From Lachnospiraceae bacterium UBA7179 (GTDB lineage Bacteria > Bacillota > Clostridia > Lachnospirales > Lachnospiraceae): a stretch of 64,000 nucleotides of DNA. The position numbers and the translations under genes are program-made. Under the pieces are notes generated by a model. That model was not told the origin of the DNA, made no database searches, and saw nothing but the letters and a program-made list of their open reading frames with translations. The stretch lies in contig DKVL01000053.1 in the NCBI GenBank assembly GCA_002491195.1, positions 1-64,000 on the forward strand, written 5' to 3'. Positions 41,273-50,744 of the stretch are shown one piece after another (position 1 is the first letter of the stretch; every line of letters begins with the position of its first letter).

Positions 41273-42508
41273 CTATATATTCCAAAAGCTGATCGTCCTC
41301 TGTTCATCGTTCGAGGTATACGCGATGCTCTCCCCCTGCTTGTCCACAAAGTCGAAAATCTTCTGTGATGTGATCAGCGTCTGCAGCATCAATTCATATG
41401 TCTCACTGTTGTCACATTTCAACGTTACATAACCTGCCGCTTTCGTCGCTTCACTGCCAAACACAGCGGCAAGTCCTGCCTCATCATAGCTGTCAAAATA
41501 TAGCCCTTCCCGCACAAAATAGTTGTCACTGACCGCCGTACACTGCGGAAGCTCCACCACTTTCTCAATCGAATGCGTTCTGGTGATCTCATCGGTTGTT
41601 ACCAGAAAATAGTCATAATTGATGGACGGAACAAAACCATCCAATAGGCCATCCTCGCTGCCCGAAGCGTAGGAAGCATCCCCCCATGTCGGATCCAGAT
41701 AATAATATTCGCCATTCACCCGCACCAGATTCCAACCATGCCGTTCACCGTTCGTGAAACCAGTCACTAACAAACACTGGATATCGGCTTTTTGCAGCAT
41801 ATACTGCATCGCCTTCGCGTAACCCTGACAAACCGACCTTCCCTGCAAAAATACTGAGCATATGTTCTGATTATTTTCTGCGTTCTTGTCATATTCTGTA
41901 TGGTTGATCAACCATTCATACAGATATTTAACTGTACTGTATTCATCCTCGTTTAACGGTACCTGCCCAAAGCACTCCGCAAGCTTTTGTTCAATCCCAA
42001 ATCTTGCCTGTTCTACCTCGGCGTTTGTCATGGAATACGTACCGCTGAACGTAATTCCTGTCACGACATTGCCAAGTGTGTATTCTGTGTATTGATACCC
42101 ATCTACGTAGAATAGCTCCGGATGATCATTCATCACGCAGGCAAACACAACATCCAGTTCAGACTTGTCCAGCGTGGAAAGCGGCACTCCGCTCCTCATC
42201 TCAGTCAATGCGTCAAACATTTCGAGATAAAGTTCCTGTCTCGCTGTGTCGAGATGATGGTATGCATAGTAAAGCTCCGAGACCTCCCTGACGCCTGGCT
42301 CCTCCGTTAAGACCTCTGTCTCTGTGCCATTATTCTGCGGCTGCTCTGGTTCATATGTGCGTGACTCTGTTGTACGTTCTGTTTCATCAGCGCTCTTCTC
42401 ATCACGAATAATATACTGCAGGTCAAACGCATCCTGATCAGTGCAGCCCTGTGCCAATAACATCATGCCGCCAATCAGCGCCGCCCACAACACTGTCCCT
42501 TTTTTCAT
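41273..42508 (-). CDS. transglutaminase-domain lipoprotein
   Basis: A 411-residue exported lipoprotein. The signal peptide MKKGTVLWAALIGGMMLLAQ ends at the lipobox LAQGC with Cys22. The C-terminal half carries a transglutaminase/protease core: Cys in GRSVCQGYAKAMQYML, His in RHGWNLVRVNG and Asp in YYLDPTWGD, a complete triad. Before it lies a linker rich in Glu/Thr. Such proteins are thought to process or crosslink surface polypeptides. The start at 42508 is fixed by the signal peptide; the ribosome site is weak. It follows prfC across a two-hairpin element. Confidence 0.82.
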   Translation of the reverse strand: MKKGTVLWAALIGGMMLLAQGCTDQDAFDLQYIIRDEKSADETERTTESRTYEPEQPQNNGTETEVLTEEPGVREVSELYYAYHHLDTARQELYLEMFDALTEMRSGVPLSTLDKSELDVVFACVMNDHPELFYVDGYQYTEYTLGNVVTGITFSGTYSMTNAEVEQARFGIEQKLAECFGQVPLNEDEYSTVKYLYEWLINHTEYDKNAENNQNICSVFLQGRSVCQGYAKAMQYMLQKADIQCLLVTGFTNGERHGWNLVRVNGEYYYLDPTWGDASYASGSEDGLLDGFVPSINYDYFLVTTDEITRTHSIEKVVELPQCTAVSDNYFVREGLYFDSYDEAGLAAVFGSEATKAAGYVTLKCDNSETYELMLQTLITSQKIFDFVDKQGESIAYTSNDEQRTISFWNI

Positions 42509-42550
42509 AAATTCTTTCAGATACTCCTTACCTCCATAATTCCACTGTAC

Positions 42551-42646
42551 GGAGAATGCCTGCTCTTTGGGCATTCTCCTGTGTGAGATTTAGAACTTCT
42601 CCGCGAAACAGCCTCTGCTGTGAGCGGCTAGAAGTTCTTCTCACAC
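42551..42646. repeat. two-hairpin structured element between prfC and the lipoprotein gene
   Basis: Hairpin 1 (42551-42579) has perfect 10-base arms GGAGAATGCC/GGCATTCTCC. Hairpin 2 (42581-42646) pairs GTGTGAGA and AGAACTTCT with AGAAGTTCT and TCTCACAC across a 3-base bulge, with an inner CCGC/GCGG and CAGC/GCTG stem. It starts at the last base of the prfC stop codon. No U-tract follows, so simple termination is unlikely. It resembles dispersed intergenic palindromes of gut Firmicutes. Confidence 0.55.
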
Positions 42647-44286
42647 TAATTTCTGCCAAATTCTGAAAGCACAAGCCCCTTGTTTCTGTCTACTGTCATA
42701 CCGATACTCCACTGATTGATAAACAAAAGCAGCGGATTTCCTTTCAGATCCCGTATCTTCTTCATATCCGAAGTGCCGGAAAGCTTATTCAGATCAACCT
42801 CATCCTTATTCTCGATCCAGCGGATATACTCATAGGGCAGCGGCTCGAGATTAATCTCGACATTGTATTCGTTCTCGAGACGGTATTTCAGGACATCGAA
42901 CTGCAGTACGCCAACCACGCCCACGATGATCTCCTCCATACCAGTGTTAAACTCCTGAAAAATTTGAATCGCGCCCTCCTGTGCAATCTGGTTGACACCC
43001 TTGATAAACTGCTTGCGTTTCATCGTATCAACCTGCCGCACTCGTGCAAAATGTTCCGGCGCAAAGGTCGGTATCCCCTCATAACAGATGTTCTCTTTCG
43101 GCGCACAGACCGTATCACCGATCGAAAAGATACCCGGATCGAACACACCGATAATGTCCCCTGCGTAAGCTTCGTTCAGTATTTTCCGCTCGTCCGCCAT
43201 GATCTGCTGCGGCTGGGAGAGACGCATCACCTTTCCGCCCTGCACATGCTTCACCTCCGCGCTGGCATCGAACCTTCCCGAACAGATCCGCATAAACGCC
43301 ACCCTGTCACGGTGCGCCTTATTCATATTTGCCTGGATCTTAAACACAAAAGCAGAGAAATCATTATCGACAGGATCGATCGTCTCTCCCTGTGATCTTC
43401 TTGGAAGCGGCGTTGTTGCCATCCTCAGGAAGTTCTGCAGAAATACCTCCACACCGAAATTCGTAAGCGCCGAACCAAAAAACACGGGCGTCAGTTTTCC
43501 CCTGCGCACTTCCTCAATATCAAACTCTGCGCTCGCCCCGTCAAGAAGTTCGATCTCATCACGCAGTGTAGAGAGCGCCTCATCACCGATATTTTCAAGC
43601 AAAAGCGCCTCATTGTCCATCGGAATCACCGTCGTCTCGCCTTCCTTTGTCCCTTTCTGAGTATCAGAATAGGTGAGAACATGGTTTCCATGCCTGTCAT
43701 AGACTCCCTTAAAACGTTTCCCCGACCCAATCGGCCAGTTAACAGGGCAGGTCGCAATGCCAAGCTCCTTCTCAATCTCGTCAAGAAGTTCAAACGTATC
43801 GTTCGCATCCCTATCCAATTTATTGATAAAAGTAAAAACAGGAATTCCTCTCATACCACAGACTTTGAACAGCTTTCTCGTCTGCGCCTCAACGCCCTTT
43901 GACGCATCGATTACCATGACTGCCGAGTCGGCCGCCATAAGCGTCCTGTACGTATCTTCCGAGAAGTCCTGATGTCCTGGCGTGTCCAGGATATTAATAC
44001 AATAACCATCATAATGAAACTGCAAAACGGAGGACGTGACGGAGATCCCTCTCTCCTTCTCAATCTCCATCCAGTCTGACACCGCATGTCTTGCAGTCGC
44101 TTTGCCTTTCACGCTTCCTGCAAGATTGATGGCTCCCCCGTAAAGTAAAAATTTTTCCGTCAGGGTCGTCTTACCAGCATCGGGATGCGATATGATCGCA
44201 AAAGTCCTCCTCTTGTTTATTTCCTCTGCAATTGTACTCACTTGTCTATCCTCCGTCTTTTTCTCAATTCCTAATATACTTCTCAT
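42646..44286 (-). CDS. prfC: peptide chain release factor 3
   Basis: A 546-residue GTPase that recycles RF1/RF2. The P-loop is SHPDAGKTTLTEKFLLYGGA (about 34), with SVKGKATARHAVSDWMEIEK, RGISVTSSVLQF and DTPGHQDFSEDTYRTL, as in RF3 rather than EF-G. GAGG lies upstream of the ATG. It starts 13 bases after deoB, forming a deoB-prfC pair. Confidence 0.95.
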   Translation of the reverse strand: MRSILGIEKKTEDRQVSTIAEEINKRRTFAIISHPDAGKTTLTEKFLLYGGAINLAGSVKGKATARHAVSDWMEIEKERGISVTSSVLQFHYDGYCINILDTPGHQDFSEDTYRTLMAADSAVMVIDASKGVEAQTRKLFKVCGMRGIPVFTFINKLDRDANDTFELLDEIEKELGIATCPVNWPIGSGKRFKGVYDRHGNHVLTYSDTQKGTKEGETTVIPMDNEALLLENIGDEALSTLRDEIELLDGASAEFDIEEVRRGKLTPVFFGSALTNFGVEVFLQNFLRMATTPLPRRSQGETIDPVDNDFSAFVFKIQANMNKAHRDRVAFMRICSGRFDASAEVKHVQGGKVMRLSQPQQIMADERKILNEAYAGDIIGVFDPGIFSIGDTVCAPKENICYEGIPTFAPEHFARVRQVDTMKRKQFIKGVNQIAQEGAIQIFQEFNTGMEEIIVGVVGVLQFDVLKYRLENEYNVEINLEPLPYEYIRWIENKDEVDLNKLSGTSDMKKIRDLKGNPLLLFINQWSIGMTVDRNKGLVLSEFGRN

Positions 44287-44298
44287 TATATTCTGCCT

Positions 44299-45465
44299 CT
44301 ATATTGCATTGTACATACTTGTTCCAGACACCTTCTGCTCTACATGAAGATAGCTAAGCACTGTCGCCGCAATATCCGCAAACGTCTCACGTGTACCGTA
44401 GTTTCCTGGCTTCACCTTCTCACCGTACATGATCAAAGGCGTGTACTCCCTCGTGTGGTCTGTCGTTTTCGTGTATGCCGGATCACAGCCATGGTCAGCA
44501 GTGATCATCAGGATATCGTCCTCACGTAACTTTCCCATGATCTGAGGCAGCCTTTCATCAAAGTAAGTCATCGCCCTGGCATAGCCGTCGACGTCCCTGC
44601 GGTGTCCATAGAGCATATCATAATCGACCAGATTAATAAAGCACAATCCCTCAAAATCCTTGTCCAGATACGCAAGGGTGCGCTCAATACCCTCTGCGTT
44701 TCCGCTTGTATACACAAACTCTGTGATACCCTTTCCTGCAAAAATATCGTTGATTTTTCCTACAGCGATCACGTCCTTTCCCGCTTCTTTAAGCTGGTCA
44801 AGCATTGTCGGCTGTGGCGGCAGCAGCGAATAATCATGGCGGTGCGCCGTTCTGGTATAATTTCCCGATGTACCCACAAATGGTCTTGCGATGACACGCC
44901 CTACCCCGTGTCTTCCCTGAAGCATTGCCCTTGCTTTCTTACAGTAATCATACAATGTCTCCAATGGTACGACTTCCTCGTGTGCCGCAATCTGAAACAC
45001 ACTGTCCGCGGACGTGTACACGATCAAATTTCCTGTTTTGATATGCTCATCGCCGTAATCCCTGATCACCTCTGTACCAGAGTAGGTCTTATTGCAGAGC
45101 ACTCCCCTGCCAGTTCGTTTTGTGAACTCGTCAATCACTTCTCTGGGAAATCCATTCGGATAAGTCGGCAGCGGATTTTCTGAGATCAGACCAGCGATCT
45201 CCCAATGTCCTATCGTTGTATCTTTTCCCCGCGAAGCCTCCTTCATCCGCGCAACTGCGGCAAGTGGTGTCTCGACAGTCTCCTGTCTTTCACACTTCAC
45301 ACCCTCAATATTAAAAAGTCCCAGTTTCCGTAGATTCGGCACATGAAAAAATGAGCTTTTGGAAACGGAGCCTATGGTATTTGTTCCCGCGTCACCATAG
45401 GCTTTTGCATCCTCCATCTCACCGATTCCAAAACTATCCAATACGATCAAAAACACTCTCTTCAT
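44299..45465 (-). CDS. deoB: phosphopentomutase
   Basis: A 388-residue alkaline-phosphatase-superfamily enzyme interconverting ribose-1-P and ribose-5-P (and deoxy forms). It begins RVFLIVLDSFGIGEMEDAKA with the metal Asp, contains the phospho-acceptor Thr region GKDTTIGHWEIAGL, and ends with metal ligands in DYDMLYGHRRD and ITADHGCDPAYTKTTDHTRE. Length is the family norm. Confidence 0.95.
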   Translation of the reverse strand: MKRVFLIVLDSFGIGEMEDAKAYGDAGTNTIGSVSKSSFFHVPNLRKLGLFNIEGVKCERQETVETPLAAVARMKEASRGKDTTIGHWEIAGLISENPLPTYPNGFPREVIDEFTKRTGRGVLCNKTYSGTEVIRDYGDEHIKTGNLIVYTSADSVFQIAAHEEVVPLETLYDYCKKARAMLQGRHGVGRVIARPFVGTSGNYTRTAHRHDYSLLPPQPTMLDQLKEAGKDVIAVGKINDIFAGKGITEFVYTSGNAEGIERTLAYLDKDFEGLCFINLVDYDMLYGHRRDVDGYARAMTYFDERLPQIMGKLREDDILMITADHGCDPAYTKTTDHTREYTPLIMYGEKVKPGNYGTRETFADIAATVLSYLHVEQKVSGTSMYNAI

Positions 45466-45568
45466 ACGTGCTCCTTTCCGCCAGACCGCCCGTCATAGCT
45501 CTTATGATCAGGGCAGTTTGCAATACAGTACTTTAGTATACCACATTTATCCAATTAATTCCACACAT

Positions 45569-46465
45569 TTATTCTTCGCCAGTCACGTCAGTTACATCGC
45601 CAGCTATGCTGGATGCACCGGATATTGTTATAATGATATTTTCCGGTGAGATATCCGTCTTTCTCTGCACGATATCCAAGATCTGCGCAGTCTGTGCCTC
45701 GGTGAGGTTCGCCGCCTCCACTATGACATCCGCAGTGTCACCGCTGATACTTACCACAGTCTGTGTAAATCCCTTTGCCTCAAGAAGCATCTGTGCATCC
45801 GATTCCTTCTGAGTAGTCTCTGTGAGCGCGATCATGCTGTTTACTGCTTCCTTTTTCGCCTCCTCTGTCAACTCCTCATTCTGAATGATTTCCAGGAGAG
45901 ATTCCTTGTTCTGCGCCCTGGTCTGTTCTTTCAAAAGTTTTGCTCCCGCTAGGGTAGACACCCCTGATGCGCTGGTAAACACTGCCTCTCCTGGTATCTC
46001 CTGCTCAATTATGGTCGCACCGGACTCTTCATTGGCAGCCAGTGCATCCGTCTCTCCTGATACCTGCACATCTGCCGATGCTGTGTCGCTGCTTAGTGAC
46101 ATGTCGCCTGCAATCGACGGGTCGATCGCGCTGTCCGACAGAGCGTTCATATCACTGCTAAGATAATTGTCCGTGATCGTCACATCATCTGTGTCAAGGC
46201 TTGCAATATCCGTATTGTCCCCCGTTGCAGACGCATAATCGCGGATTATTCCGTCCGTATCTTCCCTGAGCGATATGGCATACATATCTTCGTCAGAGAT
46301 ATCGTATTCCGAGAGATCATATGTAAGCTCACTGCTGCTTCCGTCTACTGATATAAAATCCTCTTCTCCAATCCTGGTCCCGGCAAAGTTCAGATAACCT
46401 GCTACTGCTATCATAACTGCCAGTGCCGTAATCATAATCTGGTTCTTTCTTAATATTTTTTTCAC
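45569..46465 (-). CDS. spoIIIAH: stage III sporulation protein AH
   Basis: A 298-residue forespore-engulfment channel protein. I place the start at a GTG (46465) with GGAAGGA 9 bases upstream, so the protein begins with the basic MKKILRKNQ and a single membrane helix (IMITALAVMIAVAGYLNF) as relatives do; ORF extension to 46567 lacks this logic. An acidic Asp/Ser-rich linker (about 40-160) precedes the ring-building domain (EAKGFTQTVVSISGDTADVI, ENIIITISGASS). It forms the mother-cell half of the SpoIIQ-AH channel and ends the spoIIIA operon. Confidence 0.92.
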   Translation of the reverse strand: MKKILRKNQIMITALAVMIAVAGYLNFAGTRIGEEDFISVDGSSSELTYDLSEYDISDEDMYAISLREDTDGIIRDYASATGDNTDIASLDTDDVTITDNYLSSDMNALSDSAIDPSIAGDMSLSSDTASADVQVSGETDALAANEESGATIIEQEIPGEAVFTSASGVSTLAGAKLLKEQTRAQNKESLLEIIQNEELTEEAKKEAVNSMIALTETTQKESDAQMLLEAKGFTQTVVSISGDTADVIVEAANLTEAQTAQILDIVQRKTDISPENIIITISGASSIAGDVTDVTGEE

Positions 46466-46567
46466 CAAACCATATCCTTCCTGTTGTTTCTCTTTGCTAC
46501 TTCTATCATATTCATGGCATACTTCTCTTAGACTTAATATTTTCAACTTTTTTCCATTCACGATCAA

Positions 46568-47185
46568 TCACCCCATGATTAAAACTTCGACTTTATTCGC
46601 TTCCACCCCATAGAGAGCCATCACAAGCCGGACAATCTGAAGTTTGACTGCCTCGTTTGAGGCTCCCTTTGCGGAGATCACCACGCCATCAACTGCCGGC
46701 CGCCTGGTCTGTGTGATGAAGGGTACCTCGTTTCCGCTCTCATCTGTAGTAAACACCGTCGTCTCCTCCTTGCGCAGTTCGCTGTTCTCACCATTGACGG
46801 AATTGGACATTGGAATATCCTTCTCGACAATATATTCCTGTGAATTTTTCATATAAATCAACACTTTTACTTCGCCCACACCCGCCACGCTGGACAAAAA
46901 TTCTTCCAGCTCTCTCTCCAGCCCTCTCCTGTATTCGTCCAAACAAGTGTCACTTTTTACGTTCTCACCAGTTTTCACACTGTCTGCAAGATCTGTGTTG
47001 TCCGTTTTCTTTTGATTTTTCTTTGAGATATAGCTGCTGCCATTGTTTCCTGTTGGCAGCAGAATGACAAAGATCAGTATCCCGCTTAGAAAAAGAATGA
47101 GCATGGTCTCTTTGGTTGGTCTCTTCCTCCCCCCGTTTCCTCCGCTAATGATCGTCCGAATCCTGTCCCGAATCCCCGCTGGCAT
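46568..47185 (-). CDS. spoIIIAG: stage III sporulation protein AG
   Basis: A 205-residue protein starting MPAGIRDRIRTIISGGNGG behind GGAGG at 8 bases. One membrane helix (TMLILFLSGILIFVILLPT, about 26-45) is followed by a linker and the ring-building motif (LSSVAGVGEVKVLIYMKNS, AVDGVVISAKGASNEAVKLQ). SpoIIIAG multimerises in the mother-cell membrane of the engulfed forespore. It overlaps spoIIIAF by 41 bases. Confidence 0.92.
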   Translation of the reverse strand: MPAGIRDRIRTIISGGNGGRKRPTKETMLILFLSGILIFVILLPTGNNGSSYISKKNQKKTDNTDLADSVKTGENVKSDTCLDEYRRGLERELEEFLSSVAGVGEVKVLIYMKNSQEYIVEKDIPMSNSVNGENSELRKEETTVFTTDESGNEVPFITQTRRPAVDGVVISAKGASNEAVKLQIVRLVMALYGVEANKVEVLIMG

Positions 47186-47531
47186 TCTCTGCACCTCCAT
47201 TCCTGCTGTCATATTCCTTATGGGCCTCGCCTATAATCTTGTCATTCCAGAGCTGTTCATAATATACCGCCCCATTATCAATCTGATCTGTCTCTGTCAT
47301 CTCCCGCCACTCCTTCTCCCACCGTGAATAGATCTGATCGGCCTCGGAAAAACTGTTCTCCACCTGCCCGATAAAAGAGAACACCACATTACAGCAGATG
47401 CACATTGTCAGTAGATAGGAAAATAATTTCAGATACTTCTGATAAGCGCTCCCCTCCGTGAGCTGGATCAGACACTGAAAACAGATCACAGTATACACAA
47501 GGCGTCTTACCTCCGCCGCTAAATTCTCCAT
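47145..47531 (-). CDS. spoIIIAF: stage III sporulation protein AF
   Basis: A 128-residue membrane protein starting MENLAAEVRRLVYTVICFQC with two hydrophobic segments (VYTVICFQCLIQL and LKLFSYLLTMCICCNVVFSF), then a cytoplasmic or intermembrane tail rich in charged residues. Family members are usually about 180-210 residues, so this copy is short at the C-terminus, where the gene is overlapped by spoIIIAG. Confidence 0.88.
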   Translation of the reverse strand: MENLAAEVRRLVYTVICFQCLIQLTEGSAYQKYLKLFSYLLTMCICCNVVFSFIGQVENSFSEADQIYSRWEKEWREMTETDQIDNGAVYYEQLWNDKIIGEAHKEYDSRNGGAENASGDSGQDSDDH

Positions 47532-47577
47532 ACTCCCTCCATTTATATGATATCCGAAGAACACACCCTTTGCGTTC

Positions 47578-48642
47578 TTAGCTCGTGGCGTTTGTAACTG
47601 CTGCGATCGTCACGAAAAACAGTGTAGTCACTGTGATCAATATCCGAAGAAGCATAAATCCAGCCTCCGAGATATACTCCACACACTTCATCATCTGCCG
47701 CTCGCCACAGATGCTTCCCAGTGCGCCGCTCACCTTGATGATCAAAAGGATCATAAACGCCTTGATGACCGGCGCCAGTATGAGCAATACCAGCACTACG
47801 AGTATCAGCACACCAAGGCTGTTTTTGATTGCGATCGCTGATGCCAAAGTCACACTCGACACCGACTCCACGATATCTCCGATTCCGGGAATGGCACCTG
47901 CTGTTTTCTGGATCATTGCATTGTTCGTCTTATCTACCACCGGTGTGATGAGCACCTGCAGGATTCCACTCCCCGACATCACCACAACCATCGCTTTGAG
48001 CACCCACTGCATTCCCTTTTTGATAAGCTCCATCAGTCCTTTGAAACGCTCCTCTCCCCAGATACTCTCCACCACGCCAAGCATCACGTATCCCTCTACC
48101 ACCGTTGTCAGGGAAGCCGCCACGATTCCCTCTATGAGACACAAAAATCCCAAAAGCATCTTATAGAAGATCAGCGCCGTAAGTCCCGATCCCGCCGCCG
48201 CAATACAGATCATATACGCCGGTATCATCAGTTTCAGAAATTCAAGCATCCGCGTCATCGTCTCCTCGACAATCCCAAGCACCTCATGGAACGCGTCAAT
48301 CAGCACCACAAGCTGGCATAAGATAAAAAACGTCTTCGCCGCTTTGGCCGCCCCCTCGTTCTTGAGCGCCGACATCAGATTGCTCACCATCGCTACCAGG
48401 ATAAATAAGATCAGCACTGTAATAAACAAACGTTTCCAATCCTCAAAAACTCCCATTACGGATTCTCTGATATACCGCCAGAATAACCCTGGATCGAGCA
48501 CCCAGTTTCCCTTTAGCACATCCTCTATGAAATCGATGGAGTCTGTCGTCTTTCCCGGCAATAAATCCTTTAACAGCTTATCCAGTTCACTCAGATCCGG
48601 AAGAATGTCGATCTCCTGCCACAAACCAATCTCCTCACTCAT
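47578..48642 (-). CDS. spoIIIAE: stage III sporulation protein AE
   Basis: A 354-residue polytopic protein with about seven membrane helices (LFITVLILFILVAMVSNLMS, MICIAAAGSGLTALIFYKML, LGVLILVVLVLLILAPVIKA and others). The start at 48642 overlaps the spoIIIAD stop as ATGA and has GGAGGG 9 bases upstream. Typical SpoIIIAE carries an N-terminal signal peptide; this copy begins MSEEIGLWQEIDILPDLSEL without one. It is part of the channel complex. Confidence 0.93.
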   Translation of the reverse strand: MSEEIGLWQEIDILPDLSELDKLLKDLLPGKTTDSIDFIEDVLKGNWVLDPGLFWRYIRESVMGVFEDWKRLFITVLILFILVAMVSNLMSALKNEGAAKAAKTFFILCQLVVLIDAFHEVLGIVEETMTRMLEFLKLMIPAYMICIAAAGSGLTALIFYKMLLGFLCLIEGIVAASLTTVVEGYVMLGVVESIWGEERFKGLMELIKKGMQWVLKAMVVVMSGSGILQVLITPVVDKTNNAMIQKTAGAIPGIGDIVESVSSVTLASAIAIKNSLGVLILVVLVLLILAPVIKAFMILLIIKVSGALGSICGERQMMKCVEYISEAGFMLLRILITVTTLFFVTIAAVTNATS

Positions 48643-49019
48643 CGCATCATTCCCTCCAGCATATCGATCATGATCCGTATGATCGGAAAACCTGCCACCA
48701 TGATCGCGACTTTTCCAAAAAGTTCTATGTGACTGCTCAGCGCCGAATACCCGGAATCCTTGCATAAATTTGACGCAAAATCACACACATATGTAATTCC
48801 TATGATTTTTAAGAGCAGTGAAACGTATGTAATATTTCCGCCCAGCGCCGACTCCCACTCCTCGAGCTCCTCCACCGCGTTTCCCAGCACTGCAAGGATT
48901 CTGATCGCGATGAAAAAACTCACAACCATAATGATCAGCGTCGCAAACTCCGGCTTGTCTTTCTTGATGACAAGCGTCGCAAAAAGACCTGCTATTGCAA
49001 GCACACAAATCTGAATCAT
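48639..49019 (-). CDS. spoIIIAD: stage III sporulation protein AD
   Basis: A 126-residue membrane protein starting MIQICVLAIAGLFATLVIKK, with four hydrophobic segments (TLIIMVVSFFIAIRILAVL, YVSLLLKIIGITYVCDFA, VAIMVAGFPIIRIMIDML). GGAGG lies 6 bases before the ATG. Family layout and position between AC and AE are standard. Confidence 0.93.
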   Translation of the reverse strand: MIQICVLAIAGLFATLVIKKDKPEFATLIIMVVSFFIAIRILAVLGNAVEELEEWESALGGNITYVSLLLKIIGITYVCDFASNLCKDSGYSALSSHIELFGKVAIMVAGFPIIRIMIDMLEGMMR

Positions 49020-49042
49020 ATCATGCCTCCGTTCACACCCAG

Positions 49043-49237
49043 TCACATGGCAAACAAATCCTGTATCATCTCAAACAACTGATATATGTAAGGAACAATC
49101 CATGAAAGCACCAGCACCAGCCCCGCAAGGCTGATTACAAACGCGTGTTCTTCTCTGCCACTGTGTTTCAACACCTGCCCCAGTATCGTGATCAATATGC
49201 CAACTGCCGCTATCTTAAATATCAGACTGACTTCCAT
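49043..49237 (-). CDS. spoIIIAC: stage III sporulation protein AC
   Basis: A 64-residue protein with two membrane helices (IFKIAAVGILITILGQVLK and VISLAGLVLVLSWIVPYIY), starting MEVSLIFKI. Length matches the family (about 65). An upstream ATG at 49249 is possible, but GGGGATGAAA fits 49237. Confidence 0.92.
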   Translation of the reverse strand: MEVSLIFKIAAVGILITILGQVLKHSGREEHAFVISLAGLVLVLSWIVPYIYQLFEMIQDLFAM

Positions 49238-49270
49238 TTTCATCCCCATTTCAAAAGTGTACTTTTATCT

Positions 49271-49792
49271 CTACAAAAATAAAATAATGCATAAAATCCC
49301 GGTCAGTGTGCTCAGTGCCCTGATCAGCCTGCTGTTCTCGTTCTTTTTCGCTGTAAGCCTGTCTATCTCACTATCCAGCTCCGATTCAAACAACCCAAGC
49401 GCCTCCACCTGCAGCTGTTCTCCTTCATACTCGAAACAGTTCCCCATTTTCGCCAGATATTCGATTCCGATCTGCGAAAAATCCGTCCCGTTTTTCCCAG
49501 CACAAACGGCCTCATTCCATATGCTGACAAGGGAATTCCCGTTCCGCTCTTTCATCTTCTGCGAAACGCTGCTGAAAAACAGATCATATGGCGGCTCTGC
49601 CTTGCCTGCTATGAGATCAAAGATTTCCTCCATCGGTCTGTGCAGATATGCGATCTCCCCTGAAATATATAGAAGAATCTGTTTCTGCTGTTTCAGATGC
49701 CAGATCTCACTGTCCATCTCACCGCAGAGCGACCACCCAAATCCAAGCGCCCCTGTCATCACGCAGGCGCCTGCAACAAATTTCTGCCACAT
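49271..49792 (-). CDS. spoIIIAB: stage III sporulation protein AB
   Basis: A 173-residue protein with an N-terminal membrane helix (KFVAGACVMTGALGFGWSLC), a type-II-secretion GspF-like helical domain (EIAYLHRPMEEIFDLIAGKA) and a C-terminal membrane helix (RALSTLTGILCIILFL). GGGAGGGG lies before the ATG; it overlaps spoIIIAA by 34 bases. Confidence 0.92.
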   Translation of the reverse strand: MWQKFVAGACVMTGALGFGWSLCGEMDSEIWHLKQQKQILLYISGEIAYLHRPMEEIFDLIAGKAEPPYDLFFSSVSQKMKERNGNSLVSIWNEAVCAGKNGTDFSQIGIEYLAKMGNCFEYEGEQLQVEALGLFESELDSEIDRLTAKKNENSRLIRALSTLTGILCIILFL

Positions 49793-50697
49793 AATCGGTT
49801 CCCCTCCCTGTCATAAACTTCAAAATACCTGTCCATCTTCGCATCCATGAACAATACGATAAACCGGTCGATCAGACCTAATCGGAGAATCCGCTCCATC
49901 TCTGTCTTGTGCCGGATATCTTCGATGGATGTACCATGTACTGTCGCCAGAATGCTGCATCCGCTCACTCCCGCATGGAGAATGGCCTCCGCATCTGCAC
50001 TTCTTCCAATCTCATCAATAGCAATCACCCGCGGCGCAAATGTTCTCACCAGGATCGAAATCCCCTGCTGCTTATCTCCGCCTGTAACAACATCCGTCCG
50101 CTCGCCGCAGTCGAGCATCGCACTCCCTCTGTATGCCCCTGCAATCTCACCTCTCTCATCAACCACGCCCACATTGCAGCCCCTGTATCCATCACTACCG
50201 CTCGAAAGCAGGCGTATCATATCCCGAAGCAGTGTCGTTTTTCCGACACCTGGTGGCGAGATGATCAGCGTATTTAACGGTGTTCCTTCCTTTGTATGAT
50301 AGAGATAACGGATCATATTTTTTGCAAGGCCCTTACGCTCCTGTGCCAGCCTGATATTCATGTAACGGATATATTTTGCAAGGAATCTGCCATTGTCTAC
50401 AGTTGTAAGCTCCCCTGTGATACCAATGCGGTGGCCCCCCTCAACCATGATATAACCCTGCTTTCTTTCTTCCTCATAGGCATACACCGAATCATGGCAC
50501 AGATAGCGGAATATCTCTTCCATCTCCCGCTCGCCATAGATCATAGGAAGCCTGTGTTCACGGTCTGACCATACCCGCACCGCCTGATTGACACGCAGTC
50601 TGATTTCCTGGATCTGATCGAAACGCACTCCGCTTCTCTCCCAGTCGCCCCGAAGCCTCTGTGGAAAGAACTGCACAATTTGGTTATCCGATATCAT
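49759..50697 (-). CDS. spoIIIAA: stage III sporulation protein AA (ATPase)
   Basis: A 312-residue secretion-type ATPase, first gene of spoIIIAA-AH. Walker A ISPPGVGKTTLLRDMIRLL (about 148), Walker B-like RVIAIDEIGRSADAEAI, and ILATVHGTSIEDI. It resembles type II/IV secretion ATPases and energises the feeding channel. AAAGGGGGAG precedes the ATG. In other spore formers transcription is by mother-cell sigma-E; I could not find a convincing sigma-E promoter by eye. Confidence 0.95.
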   Translation of the reverse strand: MISDNQIVQFFPQRLRGDWERSGVRFDQIQEIRLRVNQAVRVWSDREHRLPMIYGEREMEEIFRYLCHDSVYAYEEERKQGYIMVEGGHRIGITGELTTVDNGRFLAKYIRYMNIRLAQERKGLAKNMIRYLYHTKEGTPLNTLIISPPGVGKTTLLRDMIRLLSSGSDGYRGCNVGVVDERGEIAGAYRGSAMLDCGERTDVVTGGDKQQGISILVRTFAPRVIAIDEIGRSADAEAILHAGVSGCSILATVHGTSIEDIRHKTEMERILRLGLIDRFIVLFMDAKMDRYFEVYDREGNRLCGRNLLQAPA

Positions 50698-50744
50698 CTG
50701 ATCTCCCCCTTTGTATCATTTCATCATCCCATAAATCAGCACAA

